A stretch of 64,000 nucleotides of DNA, taken from contig SSNU01000182.1 of the NCBI GenBank assembly GCA_012064415.1, positions 1 to 64,000 of the forward strand. Reading direction: 5' to 3'. Made by a program: the position numbers and the translations under genes. The notes under the pieces are model-generated. The model was not told the origin of the DNA, did not search any database, and saw only the letters and a list, made by a program, of their open reading frames with translations. Positions 41,590 through 53,378 of this stretch are shown here, piece by piece (position 1 is the stretch's first letter; each line of letters opens with the position of its first letter). Origin of the DNA: Gyrodactylus bullatarudis (Eukaryota > Platyhelminthes > Monogenea > Gyrodactylidea > Gyrodactylidae).

Positions 41590-42600
41590 AGCTTACTTTT
41601 GAGGGGATTGAATTTGTTGTAAAACAGCTCTGATTCTCTACCCTCTTGGTGCAGAGTTTAGAAAGTAATGTTTACATCCACCCACCCACCCACCCCTGAA
41701 TTTTTATGGATGAGATTGAGCCGTTCCAAAAATCGCATAACTAGCAGGTGTGTAAAGAGAAGCAATTTTTTTTTCTTGAGAATCTTTTGGTTGTCCTTTG
41801 TTAATCAACCCACCCTTCTAAACAGTTGGAGGCAGTAAGCAAAATATAACTAAAGTAAGTTGTGGATTGAAGCATAATTTTCGATTCTCAATCAATTGTA
41901 TAAATATTATCGATGAATTATAAAAAATGCTCAAAATCGCAGTCTTTGAAGAATTTTATTTAAAGATTGGGATTTTACAAATTGCTGAATATGGATAAAA
42001 AAAAGTCTAAATTAACCATATTCGGCATTAATCTGCAAGAATTTTGGACAATTATGCATAATCACTGATTATTAATCAGCACACTCCATTTATGTTAAGA
42101 TGAATTTAGATAACTTGCAGCCAATGCAAGATATGCAATTTTGCCTGCTCATCGATATTTTTCCTTTATTGAACGACAAAATATATAAAGAAATGTCAGA
42201 TTTCAATCATTGATCAACTGAAAATTCGAAATACATTGACACTTTAAAAACAAGAGAGAAATTTTTATGGAAGAAATGACAGAATCAGAATTAAGAATTC
42301 ATCTTGTTTCATATGTTTTTAGATGTATTCAAATTGAAGCACAGTTTCAACTTATTAATGAGGGATAAGTAACTTGAATTGTATGTTCATACTTATATAT
42401 GATAAACTTACGCAGTATCTCATTATTAAATTCATCAAAGTTTAAAACTGCATATGAATTTGATTCTGTAAATTCATCATTTTCTTCTTTGGGCTTATTG
42501 GAACTAAAAGAAAAGTTTTAGATTCAGAGTCTGATCATACCGAGTTATTATTTGAAAGTAATTGATAAACCTCTGATTTTATCTGAACAACAGAAAAAAG
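41590..42600. other. No gene; simple repeat and palindromic motif
   Basis: A CCCA/CCCAC tandem run lies at 41678-41694. AACCATATTCGGCATTAA with TTATGCATAA lies at 42014-42062; the same pair of motifs recurs at 59335-59375. No coding frame is supported. Confidence 0.5.
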
Positions 42601-42604
42601 GCGA

Positions 42605-43152
42605 TATATATTAGAGATAGAAAATTTTTTCCTCCGGACACTTTTTTATGTCTCGAATATACTCTCTATGTTCCTTAATTGCTGAATTCGAAAACTAAAA
42701 ATTTTCATGTTCTGATATGCCATTTTTCATTTTTCCTAAAATCGTTAAATTTTTCCCAAATTGACTGGATTTTCCATGGTGTATTAAGAATATATTAATA
42801 TTAATTTAACTTCAAAATCTGATTCAAAAAAATCAAAGCTTGTCTTATAATTCAAAATCTATAATTTCTTGTAGTAAGATTCATTAGAAGATGATGGCGC
42901 GAAAATTAGACATCTTTAATTGAAATTATGCATATCCAAATAAAATAAAAAAACATAAGGTTCAGTAGCAAATTTTTCTTCTTGTTTTATTTTCTATCAA
43001 ATGAACGCAAAAATTTGAAAAGTTTAAAATTTTGTATTACCCTTATATGGATGTAAAAATTATATTTGAACTAAGCAATTAAGGAACATAGAGAATATAT
43101 TCGAGACATAAAAAAGTGTCCGGAGGAAAAAAATTTTCTTTCTCTAATATAT
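42605..43152. mobile_element. MITE with ~80-bp TIRs
   Basis: Arms 42605-42683 and 43073-43152 are inverted copies (TTAGAGAWAGAAAATTTTTT, TCCGGACACTTTTTTATG, TGTTCCTTAATTGCT). The interior is AT-rich and non-coding. TSD not resolved. Confidence 0.75.
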
Positions 43153-43820
43153 TTCAAATAGCAAGATTTTTCATTTGAACAAATTCTGGGGGATCATTGC
43201 ATAATATATAGCTTTTGGATTAAATTAGCGGTGACGATTTATAAGACTAAGTCTTTGTAATTATCAGAAATCAAAACTACTATACCTTTTCCATGTCTAA
43301 TTCATGAACTGGTAACTTACATTAACGAAATTCATAGACATACATCCTAGCGAGGGAAAATAATGAAACCTTACTGAGACTGTTGAATTAAAATCTGATA
43401 GAAGGATAAAATAATGAATTAATAAGTGATAAATATGAATTTACATGCTATACCTGGTCAAAACTAAAGGATTAATTTGAATATCAAATTGATAGTTTTT
43501 CATAAAATGACATGAACTTATCGAGATACTGAAAAATGAATGAAAGTTCAACTTATTAATTCAAAACAAATTTTATTAAACCTATCAATTAAAAGTTTTA
43601 ATATTTTTATTCAAAATCATAATCAGATTCAATGTTATTTAAACAGATGAGAAATAAGAAGGTTGACATTCCACCTGGAAAAATTAAGAAATTAATCTCA
43701 AAATAAATTTAATAAGGATTCTTTTGGATTAATAAGTTGAATTCTAATTCATTTTTCACTGAATCAATTAGCATTCGGTATGCATTATTATAAATTATTT
43801 TTAAAAATATTAGAAAATGC

Positions 43821-43880
43821 CAGTTATGATCACACTTATGAGTATGCACGTAATAAAGGCCTTATTTGTGAAATAACTGG
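43821..43880 (+). ncRNA. PLE pseudo-LTR hammerhead, core-mutated, long stem I
   Basis: UCACA then CUUAUGA (43834-43840; the invariant G is U), then GUAA for GAAA, stem III AAUAAGG-type, UU, and UGUGA. Stem I is extended by CAGUUAU (43821-43827) pairing with AUAACUG (43873-43879). The core changes predict inactivity, but the pairing is the best in the set. An ORF start (MTTMAQLKTDVLKHL) follows at 43908. Confidence 0.65.
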
Positions 43881-43907
43881 CATCTTCTCATATTTTTTTC
43901 AAAACAT

Positions 43908-44010
43908 GACCACGATGGCTCAGCTCAAAACTGATGTTCTTAAGCATCTTACAGATCATAAATTATTTAGTTCACAAATATCAATACGATTCATTTTTAT
44001 CAAAGTTTAA
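43908..44010 (+). pseudogene. PLE ORF 5' start, truncated
   Basis: TTMAQLKTDVLKHLTDHKLF follows the ribozyme repeat by 28 bp and matches the starts at 2100 and 46205. Similarity ends near 43990. The first methionine of the longer open frame (43780) is inside the repeat and unlikely to be used. The stretch 43153-43800 shows nothing recognisable. Confidence 0.6.
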
Positions 44011-44159
44011 TTCAACAGTATCAGTAATATTTTCCCTTGAAAGTTTGCTTAAAAAAGTAAAAATAACTTGATGGTCAGTTTATAACTTTGAATTTAGCAT
44101 GTATGTAATTCCGTTAATATAAGTTATGAGTTCATTTTTATGACTTAGACATGGAAAAG

Positions 44160-44255
44160 GTATAGTGTGGTCACTGGTAATTACTATATCCATATGAAAT
44201 CTAATTTGATGGAGATTGTCTTCTCAAACCTAGATGTTAGAATTCGGATAAGATT
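44160..44255 (-). repeat. Three-copy dispersed repeat, copy C
   Basis: Matches 3655-3765 and 6110-6205 from TGTGGTCACTGGT to CGGATAAG. It diverges from copy A immediately after GGATAAG. Confidence 0.7.
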
Positions 44256-44509
44256 TTAGACTTTCAATTAGGGGATTTACTCAGGTCCATTCTAACACTT
44301 GAAAATGCTATATAATAAATATTTGATGTGTATCACTCAACGATTTTTCGAAGTTTAATTTGACAAACCCCTGTGTGAGGTGTGTACAAATAACGGAAGA
44401 ATTCCAATGTGTGTGTAATATACTCTAGGTGTATAGATGATGTATGCGGAGGGAAAGATATACAATATATACTGTGTACAATATACTTTAAATAGACCTG
44501 AATAAATCT

Positions 44510-44640
44510 TCATTTTTGGTGCACGTCAAAAGTGAAGATACTGATATCTTCAATTTTGGCTAATCTTCAACTTTGGCGCGCATCGAATATTTTCACGTTT
44601 GATGCAACTTCAATTTTGGTGTACAGAGTATACAAGTGAC
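44510..44640 (+). repeat. Four imperfect CTTCAATTTTGG repeats
   Basis: CTTCATTTTTGGTG, CTTCAATTTTGGCT, CTTCAACTTTGGCG and CTTCAATTTTGGTG occur within 130 bp with irregular spacing. Function unknown. Confidence 0.6.
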
Positions 44641-44895
44641 TTCCAGTTTGTAACGAGATATTTTATACCTCTATACTATTTTAGTAAGGCTTGTAATCGT
44701 ACTTTTTTATTAAAAATTGAGATGTTAAATTCAAAACTACAAAATTATTAGGATAATTAAATCTTCAACTATTCAATTGCAAAGCTATAGCTGCTGTGGA
44801 ATTAAGAATTACGAAGGCAGTTCAATTTACATGCTTTCTGAAACCTTGGCCTTAAGATCTGAACTGTTCAGACAATTAAATAATTTCATGGTTTC

Positions 44896-46250
44896 AGAAT
44901 GATTAATATATCATCAGTCAGTGAGAATAACGTTGAGAGTATTTTAATAAATAAGGAAAATTCCTCAAGTGGAATGTTTGTGAATAAGGATTCGGTGTGG
45001 ATCACTGTGTCCTCGCAGTTGATGTCTTCAATTTTCTCTCTGAATTCGAAAGAGTCTTTGATGCTGTGTTTGCTTCTTAGGATTGGTTTTAGTAATTCAT
45101 CTAGCCATTTCGCAATTCCATGTCTTGCTGATTGACTCATATCCAGGGTTGGTCTGAATTTGATGGTTTCCGGGTCGTCGTCTGAGGACATTTTATGGAC
45201 TATTGGTTTTCCATAGAGGCGGTTTGGGTTGCTGTTCGTGACTGTTAGTTCTCTGTATTTGTTTTCATCTATCACTTTGTTTGATAGGAGTAGTTTGAGC
45301 TCTTCTTTGCATTTTTTTCAATGTTTTCTGTTTTTTCGAATAAATTTTGAGGGATCATTCAGTACCTTCTCCATTTCTCGAATGTAAGTTGCCTTTTTGA
45401 TTAGGGCGAGACCGGTTTCTTTGTCTAAGCTTGTTACGATAATGTCTTCTCTTCTTTTCAATCTGTTGATAGCTGTGATGTGTCTTTTTTGAAGAAACGG
45501 GAATTCAATTTTCTCTTCGATGAAATCTGCATAAAGTCTTCATTTGAGCTTGGTTTGTGGTTTTTGGTTTCATCGAGGTATCTTTCAAAACCGACTTTTG
45601 ATTCCAACTCCATATTTTCTTTTTGAGGGATTCTAAATGTAGCTCCTAGAGATAACACTTCTTTTTCTGTTTAGTCTAAACAATGGTCTATGAAGTTATA
45701 TACATTATCTTGAAATCTTTGAACGGTTGATTTGTTGAAGTCAATACTTTTAATTGATCTTAAGTGTTTTTGGTAATCATTTATGATTCTTTTGCTCTAG
45801 TTTGTACCTTCAGCAAAGCTCGCAGCTTTTGTTTACCAAGTCGATGTGTTTGATGTTCTTAAATAGCCAGTTACCGATTAAATCTTTGATACTCGTGGCT
45901 TCTTTAGAGCAGTTGATGATCCATTCGTCCACAATCGAGTTGGCAACTGTTGTCGATTGTCCACAATTTGAGTTAGCGACCTTTTTCCTATCGTTGTTAG
46001 GATAAGTTTCGTCATCTCTGCATTTGGTATAGAATTTTTGAAAATCAAGGTTCTTGATGAATTTTCCGCTCCATCTGAGATATGCATAAACCTTTTTGAT
46101 TATTTGGATGATGTGCTCTTGAGAGAAATTATTGTCAAAGAGGTGTTGGGTGACCTCTGATTTAACCTCAGCAATAGAGAGATTCATGAAGAAAGTCGAT
46201 GCCAAGTTTGTTGAAGAATAGCGCTTACTTATCAGTTTTTACATGCCATA
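44896..46250 (-). pseudogene. PLE family 1, N-terminal half, decayed
   Basis: Minus order: degraded pseudo-LTR (46250-46206, CUGAU remnant with GAAA lost). 46205-45810 is the N-terminus (MNLSIAEVKSEVTQHLFDNN, RKKVANSNCGQSTTVANSIVDEWI), which shows what the intact copy's first 80 residues look like. 45658-45458 has LSLGATFRIPQKENMELES. Finger traces follow. 45275-44886 has NPNRLYGKPIVHKM (family LYGLPKIHKM), FRPTLDMSQSARHGIAKWLDELLKP and ESLFTNIPLEE (motif A, with the catalytic D of FDVSSLFTN lost). It stops at the 62-bp repeat at 44956-44896. Several frameshifts. Confidence 0.85.
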
Positions 46251-47470
46251 TTTATATACAACACATTTTCATTAAGCGAGAATGGATCTGATTGGCCCTT
46301 CTCCAAATATGGCAAAAGGTATAACTTGAATTTATAAAATTAGGATTGATCCAATATTTGTCGAAAAAAGTTAAAAGAAAACCTAATAAGGTCTAGTATT
46401 CGAATTTTTACATCTCTTATTTTGGATGGAAATTTTCTCTCTACCGGGAAATGTGGATTGAGTTCATTTTCATCATACTTTGATACTTTATTAAAATAAA
46501 ACGAATTCAAAGATTATTTAACTTAAAACCCTTATATGTTTTTTCGAATGATTTTCAGAAGAATAAGCGTTCTAATACTTTTTAAGGCTCTAGAGACTAG
46601 TCTTAGGAACTCGTTTGCTATTCCGAAAAGAAATTATTGTTTTTCAGTACCCAGGCGCTAATAAAATTTCATCGTAAATTATGAAAATTAATTTTTTTTG
46701 AGATTTTAAAATAGTAAATAAGATTATCACTCATTCTTCCATGCAAGATATGCTCTATCAAAATCCCACACCTACAAATTAAATTCTGATCCCTGAAGTC
46801 GTTTATTCAACTCAGATTTTCTCAGAATATAGGGATAGAAGATGAGCTCAGGAAATACAACTCAGAAGAACTACAGTTGTACTTCCGTAATAACTGTGAA
46901 AAAAGTGATCCCTACCTCTCTACCCCTTGGAGAATAATATTTATTCTAAATTCTATACTAATGAGTAAGTATTCAAATCGAATATTTACATTTTTTCTAA
47001 AATAAATAATTTTAAATTAGAGATATATCAGTACAGTGCAGTATTTTTCACTGATATTTTAAGTTTATACTCCTATCACATAGTTTTGTCAGTCTACCAA
47101 ATTTCAAGAGAATATCGAACAATTTTTTTCTATCATATAAGAAAGATTTTTATTCCTATTTAAGGAGGATTTTAAAACTAATCTTCTCACAAAATTTCAG
47201 GTGGATACCTTGCTATTTAAGATCATAAAGTGGATTTGAACTTTTGACTTTTAAAAATCGATATTGAATCTTTGATGAACTGCTTATGTTAATCTTATTC
47301 CATCCCAGTTATTGAATCGGAATTTTAACTTTTTGCTGTACTGCTATTTATTAATGTAAAAGAAAGTGAATCAGATGTTTCAAACATCATTTCCCTATAA
47401 GGTCAGATTCATTTTCAAAGATTTACAAATGAGTCAAATGACTTATAGGGATTTAATAAATCTTCGTCTG
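46251..47470. other. No gene seen
   Basis: AT-rich intergenic DNA. A CCTCTCTACCCC variant of the recurrent GGGGCAGAGAGG box is at 46915-46927. No coding frame is supported. Confidence 0.45.
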
Positions 47471-47740
47471 TAGTTATAAGTTTAAATTTTCTTACAATGA
47501 AGAGTATATTGGACATTCAACGAGAAAGCTAGAAGACAGAGGGGAAGAACATCTTTACACCGGTAAGAGATCATGTATGTGACAGAAAAGCTTTTCCATC
47601 GAACTTGTATATTCTCAATAGAAAAAATGTAAGGAATTCAACTTTGAAGAACGGCTTAAGTTTTCTTTATTAAGAGAGAAACCCTCCATTGCAAGCAGAA
47701 GAAAATAATTAAACAACGCAATAGGTTTTTTTGAAATATT
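47470..47740 (+). pseudogene. PLE GIY-YIG endonuclease fragment
   Basis: The sequence encodes, with small deletions, the endonuclease core: EEYIGHSTRKLEDRGEEHLYTG, then a deleted segment, then ASPSNLYILN, and NPPLQAEENN at the end. It is almost colinear with 52640-52890 of the intact PLE. It is followed by the 62-bp repeat (47796-47856) and then the pogo element. The tandem position upstream of a full PLE on the same strand matches the partial-tandem organisation common in PLEs. Confidence 0.8.
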
Positions 47741-47880
47741 ATTTGTTCAATGGTACTATTTGGTCCATAAAATCAACTTATAGAGTTGAGATATGAGAAT
47801 GACTTTTAATATCATCAGTCAGTTGTGCAAACGGTGAGAGCATTTAAATAAATAAGAGCTCTCATTTAGTCACTCTCATA

Positions 47881-50513
47881 CAGTTAGACCTGTGACTTAT
47901 GAACCAAAAATTACCCTCTTCCCTCTGCCCCTTTTTAATTTAGTTTACGAAATCATCATCATACTTATGAGTAGGGTTTTCATACTAAACTTAGATTTTT
48001 TGAACATAAATTGAAAAATTTCTTCTATCAATATCCATTCGAAAGAGCTTTTTTTGCTGAATAATTCTCTATGCTTGGTTGATCGTACAAAGCTTCGGAT
48101 CAAAAGATATTCAAATTTATATTATTTTGCTGAAATTTATTTTATCGAAAAAATAGCTTTTCCCAAGTTCAGTCACGGGGTAGGGAGTCTTTTTTTCCCC
48201 CCCAAAACAAACAAATAACAAGCCTAGTGACCATCTGGATGAGTCATTTCACTACTCTTTTGCTAACATTCAACTGTTCCATTTTCACACCTTTCGGAAA
48301 ATCTTTCTCTAAAAACATTCATTTGCTCATTAATAATTTATGAAATGATGTAAGATCTTTTCTTTTTAAACCATCAGCAGATGTAACCAATATATTTTTA
48401 GAGATTTTTGAGATCAATCAAAACTGTTCCCTGAGTCTAGCCAATGATATATTTGTTTGACTAGTATATTAAGTTTTCTCTAAAAATAAAGAATCTAACA
48501 TGAAACAAAACAATCGTCTCATCGTCATGAACCTTGCCAGACAAGGTTTAACCCATAAACAGATCGCCGAAAAGACTGGATTCACAATTGATCACGTGAA
48601 ATACTGCAAAAGAGACAAGTTCAAGAAGTCTCCAAACCAGGTCCTATATGACCACATGCAAGAATTTCTTTTAAGAGTCAATAAGCCAATTTCTTTTGAA
48701 AAATTCCATAGCTCGATGAGAGCTTATGCCGAACAACTCAAAATATTTTTAACTTATCGATTTATAAGACAATTTTTGGGACAATTTCCACAGTATAAAC
48801 GTCAAATTGTAAGCTATAATCATAAATCTTATAATATTCTTGATAATAATATTTTTATCGTAGATTTTCAAAAGAAGAGTTTACACAATAAAACAGAAAC
48901 TTAATATTGTGGATCAAGTTCATGTGACTTCCTTGAAAAAGGTGGCTCATCAAACCGGTATCAACGAAGTTTCGCTGAACAAATGGCTTGAGCAAGAATA
49001 TCATCTACGAAGATTCATGAGAGAAGAAGAATCCCACCAGGACTACAAAATTGTCCCCTGTTTGAAATATAGTTTTCTTGACAGTAAAGCCAGAAAATTC
49101 ATAAAAGAATGTCGTGATAAGAACTACAACATCCGAATGTCAACGGTTGTTGAAGATATGAAGAAAATTTCTTTCCACTATAATCTAGGCTGCAAAGTAA
49201 GCAATGGTTGGATTCAATCTTTCAAAAGAAGACATGGTATGGGGAAGTTTAGAACATATGGCGAGGGCAAAGAAGTTGATTGGGATTCAATAGAATCATG
49301 GATTCTAGACAATGCTGATCTTCTCCAATCATATCCTGAAAATTGCATTTTTAACGTTGACGAAACCGCGCTTTTCTACCAAGATAGAGGTAGAATAACT
49401 TTAGACACCAGTTCAAAGAATTGTAGGGGTATTAAAACCTCCAAGCAGCGTATTACTGTGGTGGCTTGCTGCAATATGGTTGGAGAAAAATATCCTCCCT
49501 TTGTTATCGGTAAGAATCTCAAAATTTTTTTGTTTGACATTTATAATAACTAATTTTTATAGGAACTTCGAGACGTCCAAGATGCTTTCGTGGAAACATA
49601 CCTGAGCATTATGATGGTAACAAGAACGCATGGAATAATGTGGAGCTTTTTGGAAAATGGCTGCAAAATTTCGGTGATTACTATAGTAGTAGAAGAATCC
49701 TGCTTCTTCTTGACAACGTTTCCTTTCACCACCTTCCTCCTGTTCCTCCTAACGTAACTCTTTTGTTTCTACCTAAGAATACAACCTCAGTTACACAGCC
49801 ATTAGACCAAGGCATAATTTGGAGCTTCAAGTCGAATTTTATCAAAAAACTTGTAAGGCTTCCTTGCTCACCGGATGTTTCAATGGCATATCAGATGCTC
49901 CAGAAAGCTTTTGAAGAAGTAAAGACAGAAACCATTAAAAATTGCTTCAAACATTCGAAGATATGGTCAACAGCCCAGTTGAGAAACGAAAGATTGGCTT
50001 TGAATAGAACGTTGTAATAAAATTTATTTTCTATGCGAATGATTTATTGTAGAATGGATAGGAAAAAAGAAAAATCTGAATGTTTTTAGAGAAAGATTTT
50101 CCGAAAGGTGTGAAAATGGAACAGTTGAATGTTAGCAAAAGAGTAGTGAAATGACTCATCCAGATGGTCACTAGGCTTGTTATTTGTTTGTTTTGGGGGT
50201 GAAAAAAAAACTCCCTACCCCGTGACTGAACTTGGGAAAAGCTATTTTTTCGATAAAATAAATTTCAGCAAAATAATATAAATTTGAATATCTTTTGATC
50301 CGAAGCTTTGTACGATCAACCAAGCATAGAGAATTATTCAGCAAAAAAAGCTCTTTCGAATGGATATTGATAGAAGAAATTTTTCAATTTATGTTCAAAA
50401 AATCTAAGTTTAGTATGAAAACCCTACTCATAAGTATGATGATGATTTCGTAAACTAAATTAAAAAGGGGCAGAGGGAAGAGGGTAATTTTTGGTTCATA
50501 AGTCACAGGTCTG
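47881..50513 (+). mobile_element. Complete pogo-type DNA transposon
   Basis: TA flanks both ends (47879-47880 and 50514-50515). The termini read CAGTTAGACCTGTGACTT and, on the other side, CAGACCTGTGACTT; they differ by a 3-bp indel. Inverted arms are about 430 bp long (to about 48330 and from about 50080), nearly identical throughout. The element is 2633 bp and holds a single intact three-exon transposase. It is inserted just upstream of, or in the extreme 5' end of, the PLE at 50516-53420. Confidence 0.92.
48500..50017 (+). CDS. Pogo-type transposase, three exons, apparently intact
   Basis: Exons 48500-48808, 48864-49509 and 49563-50017 give one open frame of 469 codons. The introns (55 and 53 nt) have GTAAG donors and TAG acceptors. 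Domains: N-terminal HTH (GLTHKQIAEKTGFTIDHVKY, residues about 14-33); a central region with a second HTH (GINEVSLNKWLEQ); a CENP-B-like block (ISFHYNLGCKVSNGWIQSFKRRHG); and the DDE_1 catalytic core with CIFNVDETALFY (first D), RILLLLDNVSFHH (second D) and TTSVTQPLDQGIIWSFKSNF (third D). All three catalytic aspartates are present. The ATG at 48500 gives the full HTH. It lies within matching TIRs, so it may be functional. Confidence 0.9.
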
Positions 50514-50515
50514 TA

Positions 50516-50754
50516 CCCTAAATCTCACTATGGAGCAAACGTCCATCATCCTCAAGAAGGTTGACGAGTACTTAATGTGGAATGGTGAAATTAAATTAAA
50601 ATTGGAATATATCAAATTTTATGAGGAATGTTTGACCATTATGAAATTTCCTACTCATGTCTGGCGTAAAGTGGCGAACTCTAACGTAAACTCACCAGAA
50701 GCAGCAGAAAACTTTGTTCTACATTGGATCCAGGGTTTTAAACAAGAGACGTAG
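50516..50754 (+). pseudogene. PLE N-terminal coding segment, one frame apart from the main ORF
   Basis: Residues EQTSIILKKVDEYLMWNGE and VWRKVANSNVNSPEAAENFVLHWIQGF align with the N-terminus of the decayed copy at 46205 (EHIIQIIKKVYAYLRWSGK, RKKVANSNCG...IVDEWI). The frame ends at TAG 50752-50754. The main frame is already open from 50742 (RDVEIYPKQEFHPCISNNNQEI). A single-base indel around 50742-50751 would explain the split. The start codon at 50491 lies inside the pogo TIR and cannot be the original one. Confidence 0.75.
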
Positions 50755-50867
50755 AGATATATCCAAAACAGGAATTCCACCCTTGTATTTCTAACAACAA
50801 TCAGGAGATTCTTGATAGAATTATCAATTTCAGTGACGAAGAAGCTACAAATCAAACAACTAAAGCA

Positions 50868-53033
50868 ATGTTGAAACTTGGAAAAAACCTAAGATCTCAC
50901 CCTGAGGTTGATATGACAAAATTAATTATAGAACGGTTCAGTGAAAACGTTTACAACTTCACAGATATAAATCTAGACCATACAGAAAAAGAGTTGTTAT
51001 CATGGGGACCCTCATTTTGCATCCCTAATGCTAGAAATGTCTTATTAGAAACAAAGCTTGGTGTAGAATCTCTTTCGTCACAAGTTAATGATGGAAAAGA
51101 CTTAGATGATGAAACAGCAGAAAGGTTTCAAACGTCCTTAACAGCTCTGTGCACAGAATATGCAAACAAAAAAGTGGATTTTCCTTTTTTTCAAAAGCGT
51201 CACAGAGTAGCACTCGAAAGATTAAAACGTAGAGGTGACACAATTTTGACAAAGTTAGACAAAGGAACAGGTCTGGCTCTTATTAAGAGAGAGGAGTACA
51301 ACAGAGGCATGTATAGTATCCTTCAAGACTCTTCCAAATTTACTAGGACAAGAACAAAAACAAAAGACTACCAACCTTTAATTTTTGAAAAGAAAGTGAA
51401 TTTGACATTAAAAGAAATGAAAACAAACAAGGTTATTGATGAAGTGGTTTATAACAAACTCAGATGCTCTAACAGTAATACGAATCGTTTGTATGGGCTT
51501 CCAAAAATACATAAAATGAACTTACAGGACAGTAATCTAGTTATTCCGTTCCGTCCAGTATTGGATCAGAGCCAATCTGCTACACACAAACTAGCAAAGT
51601 GGTTGGTAGAAATTCTAACACCGATGAGAGAGGAGATCTGTAGATTTTCGCTGAAGGATTCTTTCGATTTTGTGGACAGAGTAAAGGATTCAAACATAAA
51701 AGACCTCAAAATGGTTTCTTTTGACGTTTCATCTCTATTTACAAATGTACCACTAGAAGAAACGATCAAATTCATTTGCGATTATGTAAAGGTGAACAAA
51801 GTAAAGTTTCCTATCTCATTTTACTGGGTTCGGAAGCTTTTAGAATTATGTTGTAAGAACATAGCATTTTCTTTCAATAACCAAATCTATATTCAAAAAG
51901 ATGGAGTTGCAATGGGATCTCCCCTGGGACCATTACTAGCGGATCTATTCCTAGCCAAGTTGGAAAATGACATGCTTAAACCGATGATCGAAAAATGTGA
52001 CAGCTATTGGAGATTTGTAGATGACACCTTACTACTAATCAAGAAGGATGTAGATGAAAATATTCTTCTGACCCAATTCAATACTGCCCACCAAAATATA
52101 TGTTTCACTATGGAAAAGGAAGAAGAAAATGGTTTGCCCTTTTTAGAGATCTACATGAAAAGAATGGAAGATGGTACCATCAGTAGGTCTATCCACAGAA
52201 AGAAGACTTTTACGGGAAAATTGATGAATTATAATTCATTTGCCCCTTTAAACTACAAAAGAGGTTTAGTGAAATCCTTATTTTTTAGAACTAAAAAGCT
52301 TGTTTCGGATCAGAATTGGGAACAGGAGAAAGAGAAACTCATAAAGGTATTTATGAGCAACAATTATCCAAGACAATTCATTCTTAATAATATGGATTCT
52401 AATGATGAGGACAAAAGAGAAGAGGAAGAGAGCCAACACATTTATCTAAGAGTGCCTTTCATGGGGGACAACCACAGCACTTTCTTGAAACAAAAAGTGA
52501 ACCAGATATTCCAAACATCGTTTCCTGATAAGAAAGTCAGATTCATTTTCAAGACAAATAAGATGTTTACTAATGAATCTAAAGACTTATTGGATTATAG
52601 TAAATCGTCATTTGTAGTTTATAAGTTCAAATGTCCTTGTAAAGAAGAGTATATTGGACATACAACTAGAAGACTAGAAGACAGAGTTGAGGAACATCTC
52701 TACACTGGTAACACGGCCATAAGAGATCATGTTAAAGTATGTAACAAAAAAGCTTCCCCATCGAACTTTTATATCCTCTATAGACAAACTGGGAAGAATG
52801 TCAATACTTTGAAAACCGCCGAAGCCTTCTTCATCAAGAAAGAAAACCCTAGCCTATGCAAACAGAAGAAAATAATAAAACCGCTTGGTCTTAATTGGCC
52901 AAATGTGAACAATAGAAATGCATCCTCAGGTCAGGCTAGTAGCCAACCTCAAGAATCAAGGAAAAGAATGAGGCGTTCAGATGTAGAAAATAACTCTAAC
53001 AAAATTACCAAATACTTCAGCCAACAAAATTGA
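50868..53033 (+). CDS. Penelope-like element RT + GIY-YIG endonuclease protein
   Basis: 721 codons from the first in-frame ATG; the natural protein probably starts upstream (see 50516-50754). Order: N-terminal region; finger blocks GTGLALIKREEYNRGMY and NRLYGLPKIHKM; palm motif A MVSFDVSSLFTNVPLEE (Asp about residue 286); motif B KDGVAMGSPLGPLLADL; catalytic RFVDDTLL (Asp 385-386); thumb ending YKRGLVKSLFFRTKKL; linker; GIY-YIG domain SFVVYKFKCPC ... EEYIGHTTRRLEDRVEEHL (Y-I-G about 595-597), EAFFIKKENPSLC. The tail is basic (RKRMRRSD), possibly nuclear targeting. All RT and endonuclease signature residues are present. It is the best-preserved PLE copy here. Others at 1045, 7430, 21330, 44896 and 47470 are fragments of the same family. 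Confidence 0.95.
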   Translation: MLKLGKNLRSHPEVDMTKLIIERFSENVYNFTDINLDHTEKELLSWGPSFCIPNARNVLLETKLGVESLSSQVNDGKDLDDETAERFQTSLTALCTEYANKKVDFPFFQKRHRVALERLKRRGDTILTKLDKGTGLALIKREEYNRGMYSILQDSSKFTRTRTKTKDYQPLIFEKKVNLTLKEMKTNKVIDEVVYNKLRCSNSNTNRLYGLPKIHKMNLQDSNLVIPFRPVLDQSQSATHKLAKWLVEILTPMREEICRFSLKDSFDFVDRVKDSNIKDLKMVSFDVSSLFTNVPLEETIKFICDYVKVNKVKFPISFYWVRKLLELCCKNIAFSFNNQIYIQKDGVAMGSPLGPLLADLFLAKLENDMLKPMIEKCDSYWRFVDDTLLLIKKDVDENILLTQFNTAHQNICFTMEKEEENGLPFLEIYMKRMEDGTISRSIHRKKTFTGKLMNYNSFAPLNYKRGLVKSLFFRTKKLVSDQNWEQEKEKLIKVFMSNNYPRQFILNNMDSNDEDKREEEESQHIYLRVPFMGDNHSTFLKQKVNQIFQTSFPDKKVRFIFKTNKMFTNESKDLLDYSKSSFVVYKFKCPCKEEYIGHTTRRLEDRVEEHLYTGNTAIRDHVKVCNKKASPSNFYILYRQTGKNVNTLKTAEAFFIKKENPSLCKQKKIIKPLGLNWPNVNNRNASSGQASSQPQESRKRMRRSDVENNSNKITKYFSQQN

Positions 53034-53378
53034 GAGTGAAATCTATAGTATCCCTGACTTATTACATGTGTTCCAACATTATTATTGTTATCATGATGAT
53101 CAATGCTATATACAATGTATACTTTACACAGACCCCATATGTAAAGATTACACTACACTCTAAGTTTATGCCTGACCTTGTATACTTTCATATCATATAT
53201 GCATGAGAAATGTGACCCACCCTAGTGTGGGTAGTGTCAATCATCTCAAAAGCCATACAATTATGACAATGTGATAACTCGACAGACAATGCAAATGCCC
53301 TCCAACCCTGATCATTATGAGAGCCAATCAGATTTATTTATATTTTTCTTTGTTTTTTACTATATATTTGGCATGTAA
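53034..53378 (+). other. PLE 3' UTR
   Basis: Non-coding sequence that also occurs, inverted, at 7500-7800 attached to another PLE copy (shared ACAATGTGATAACTCGAC-type phrases, ACCCACCCTAG, GACAATGCAAATGCCCT). Its conservation marks it as part of the element. Confidence 0.8.

Noticed and set aside
41678..41694. Telomeric repeat (CCCACCCA run)
   Set aside because: Only about 17 bp of a CCCA-type repeat; no extended telomere-like array is present.
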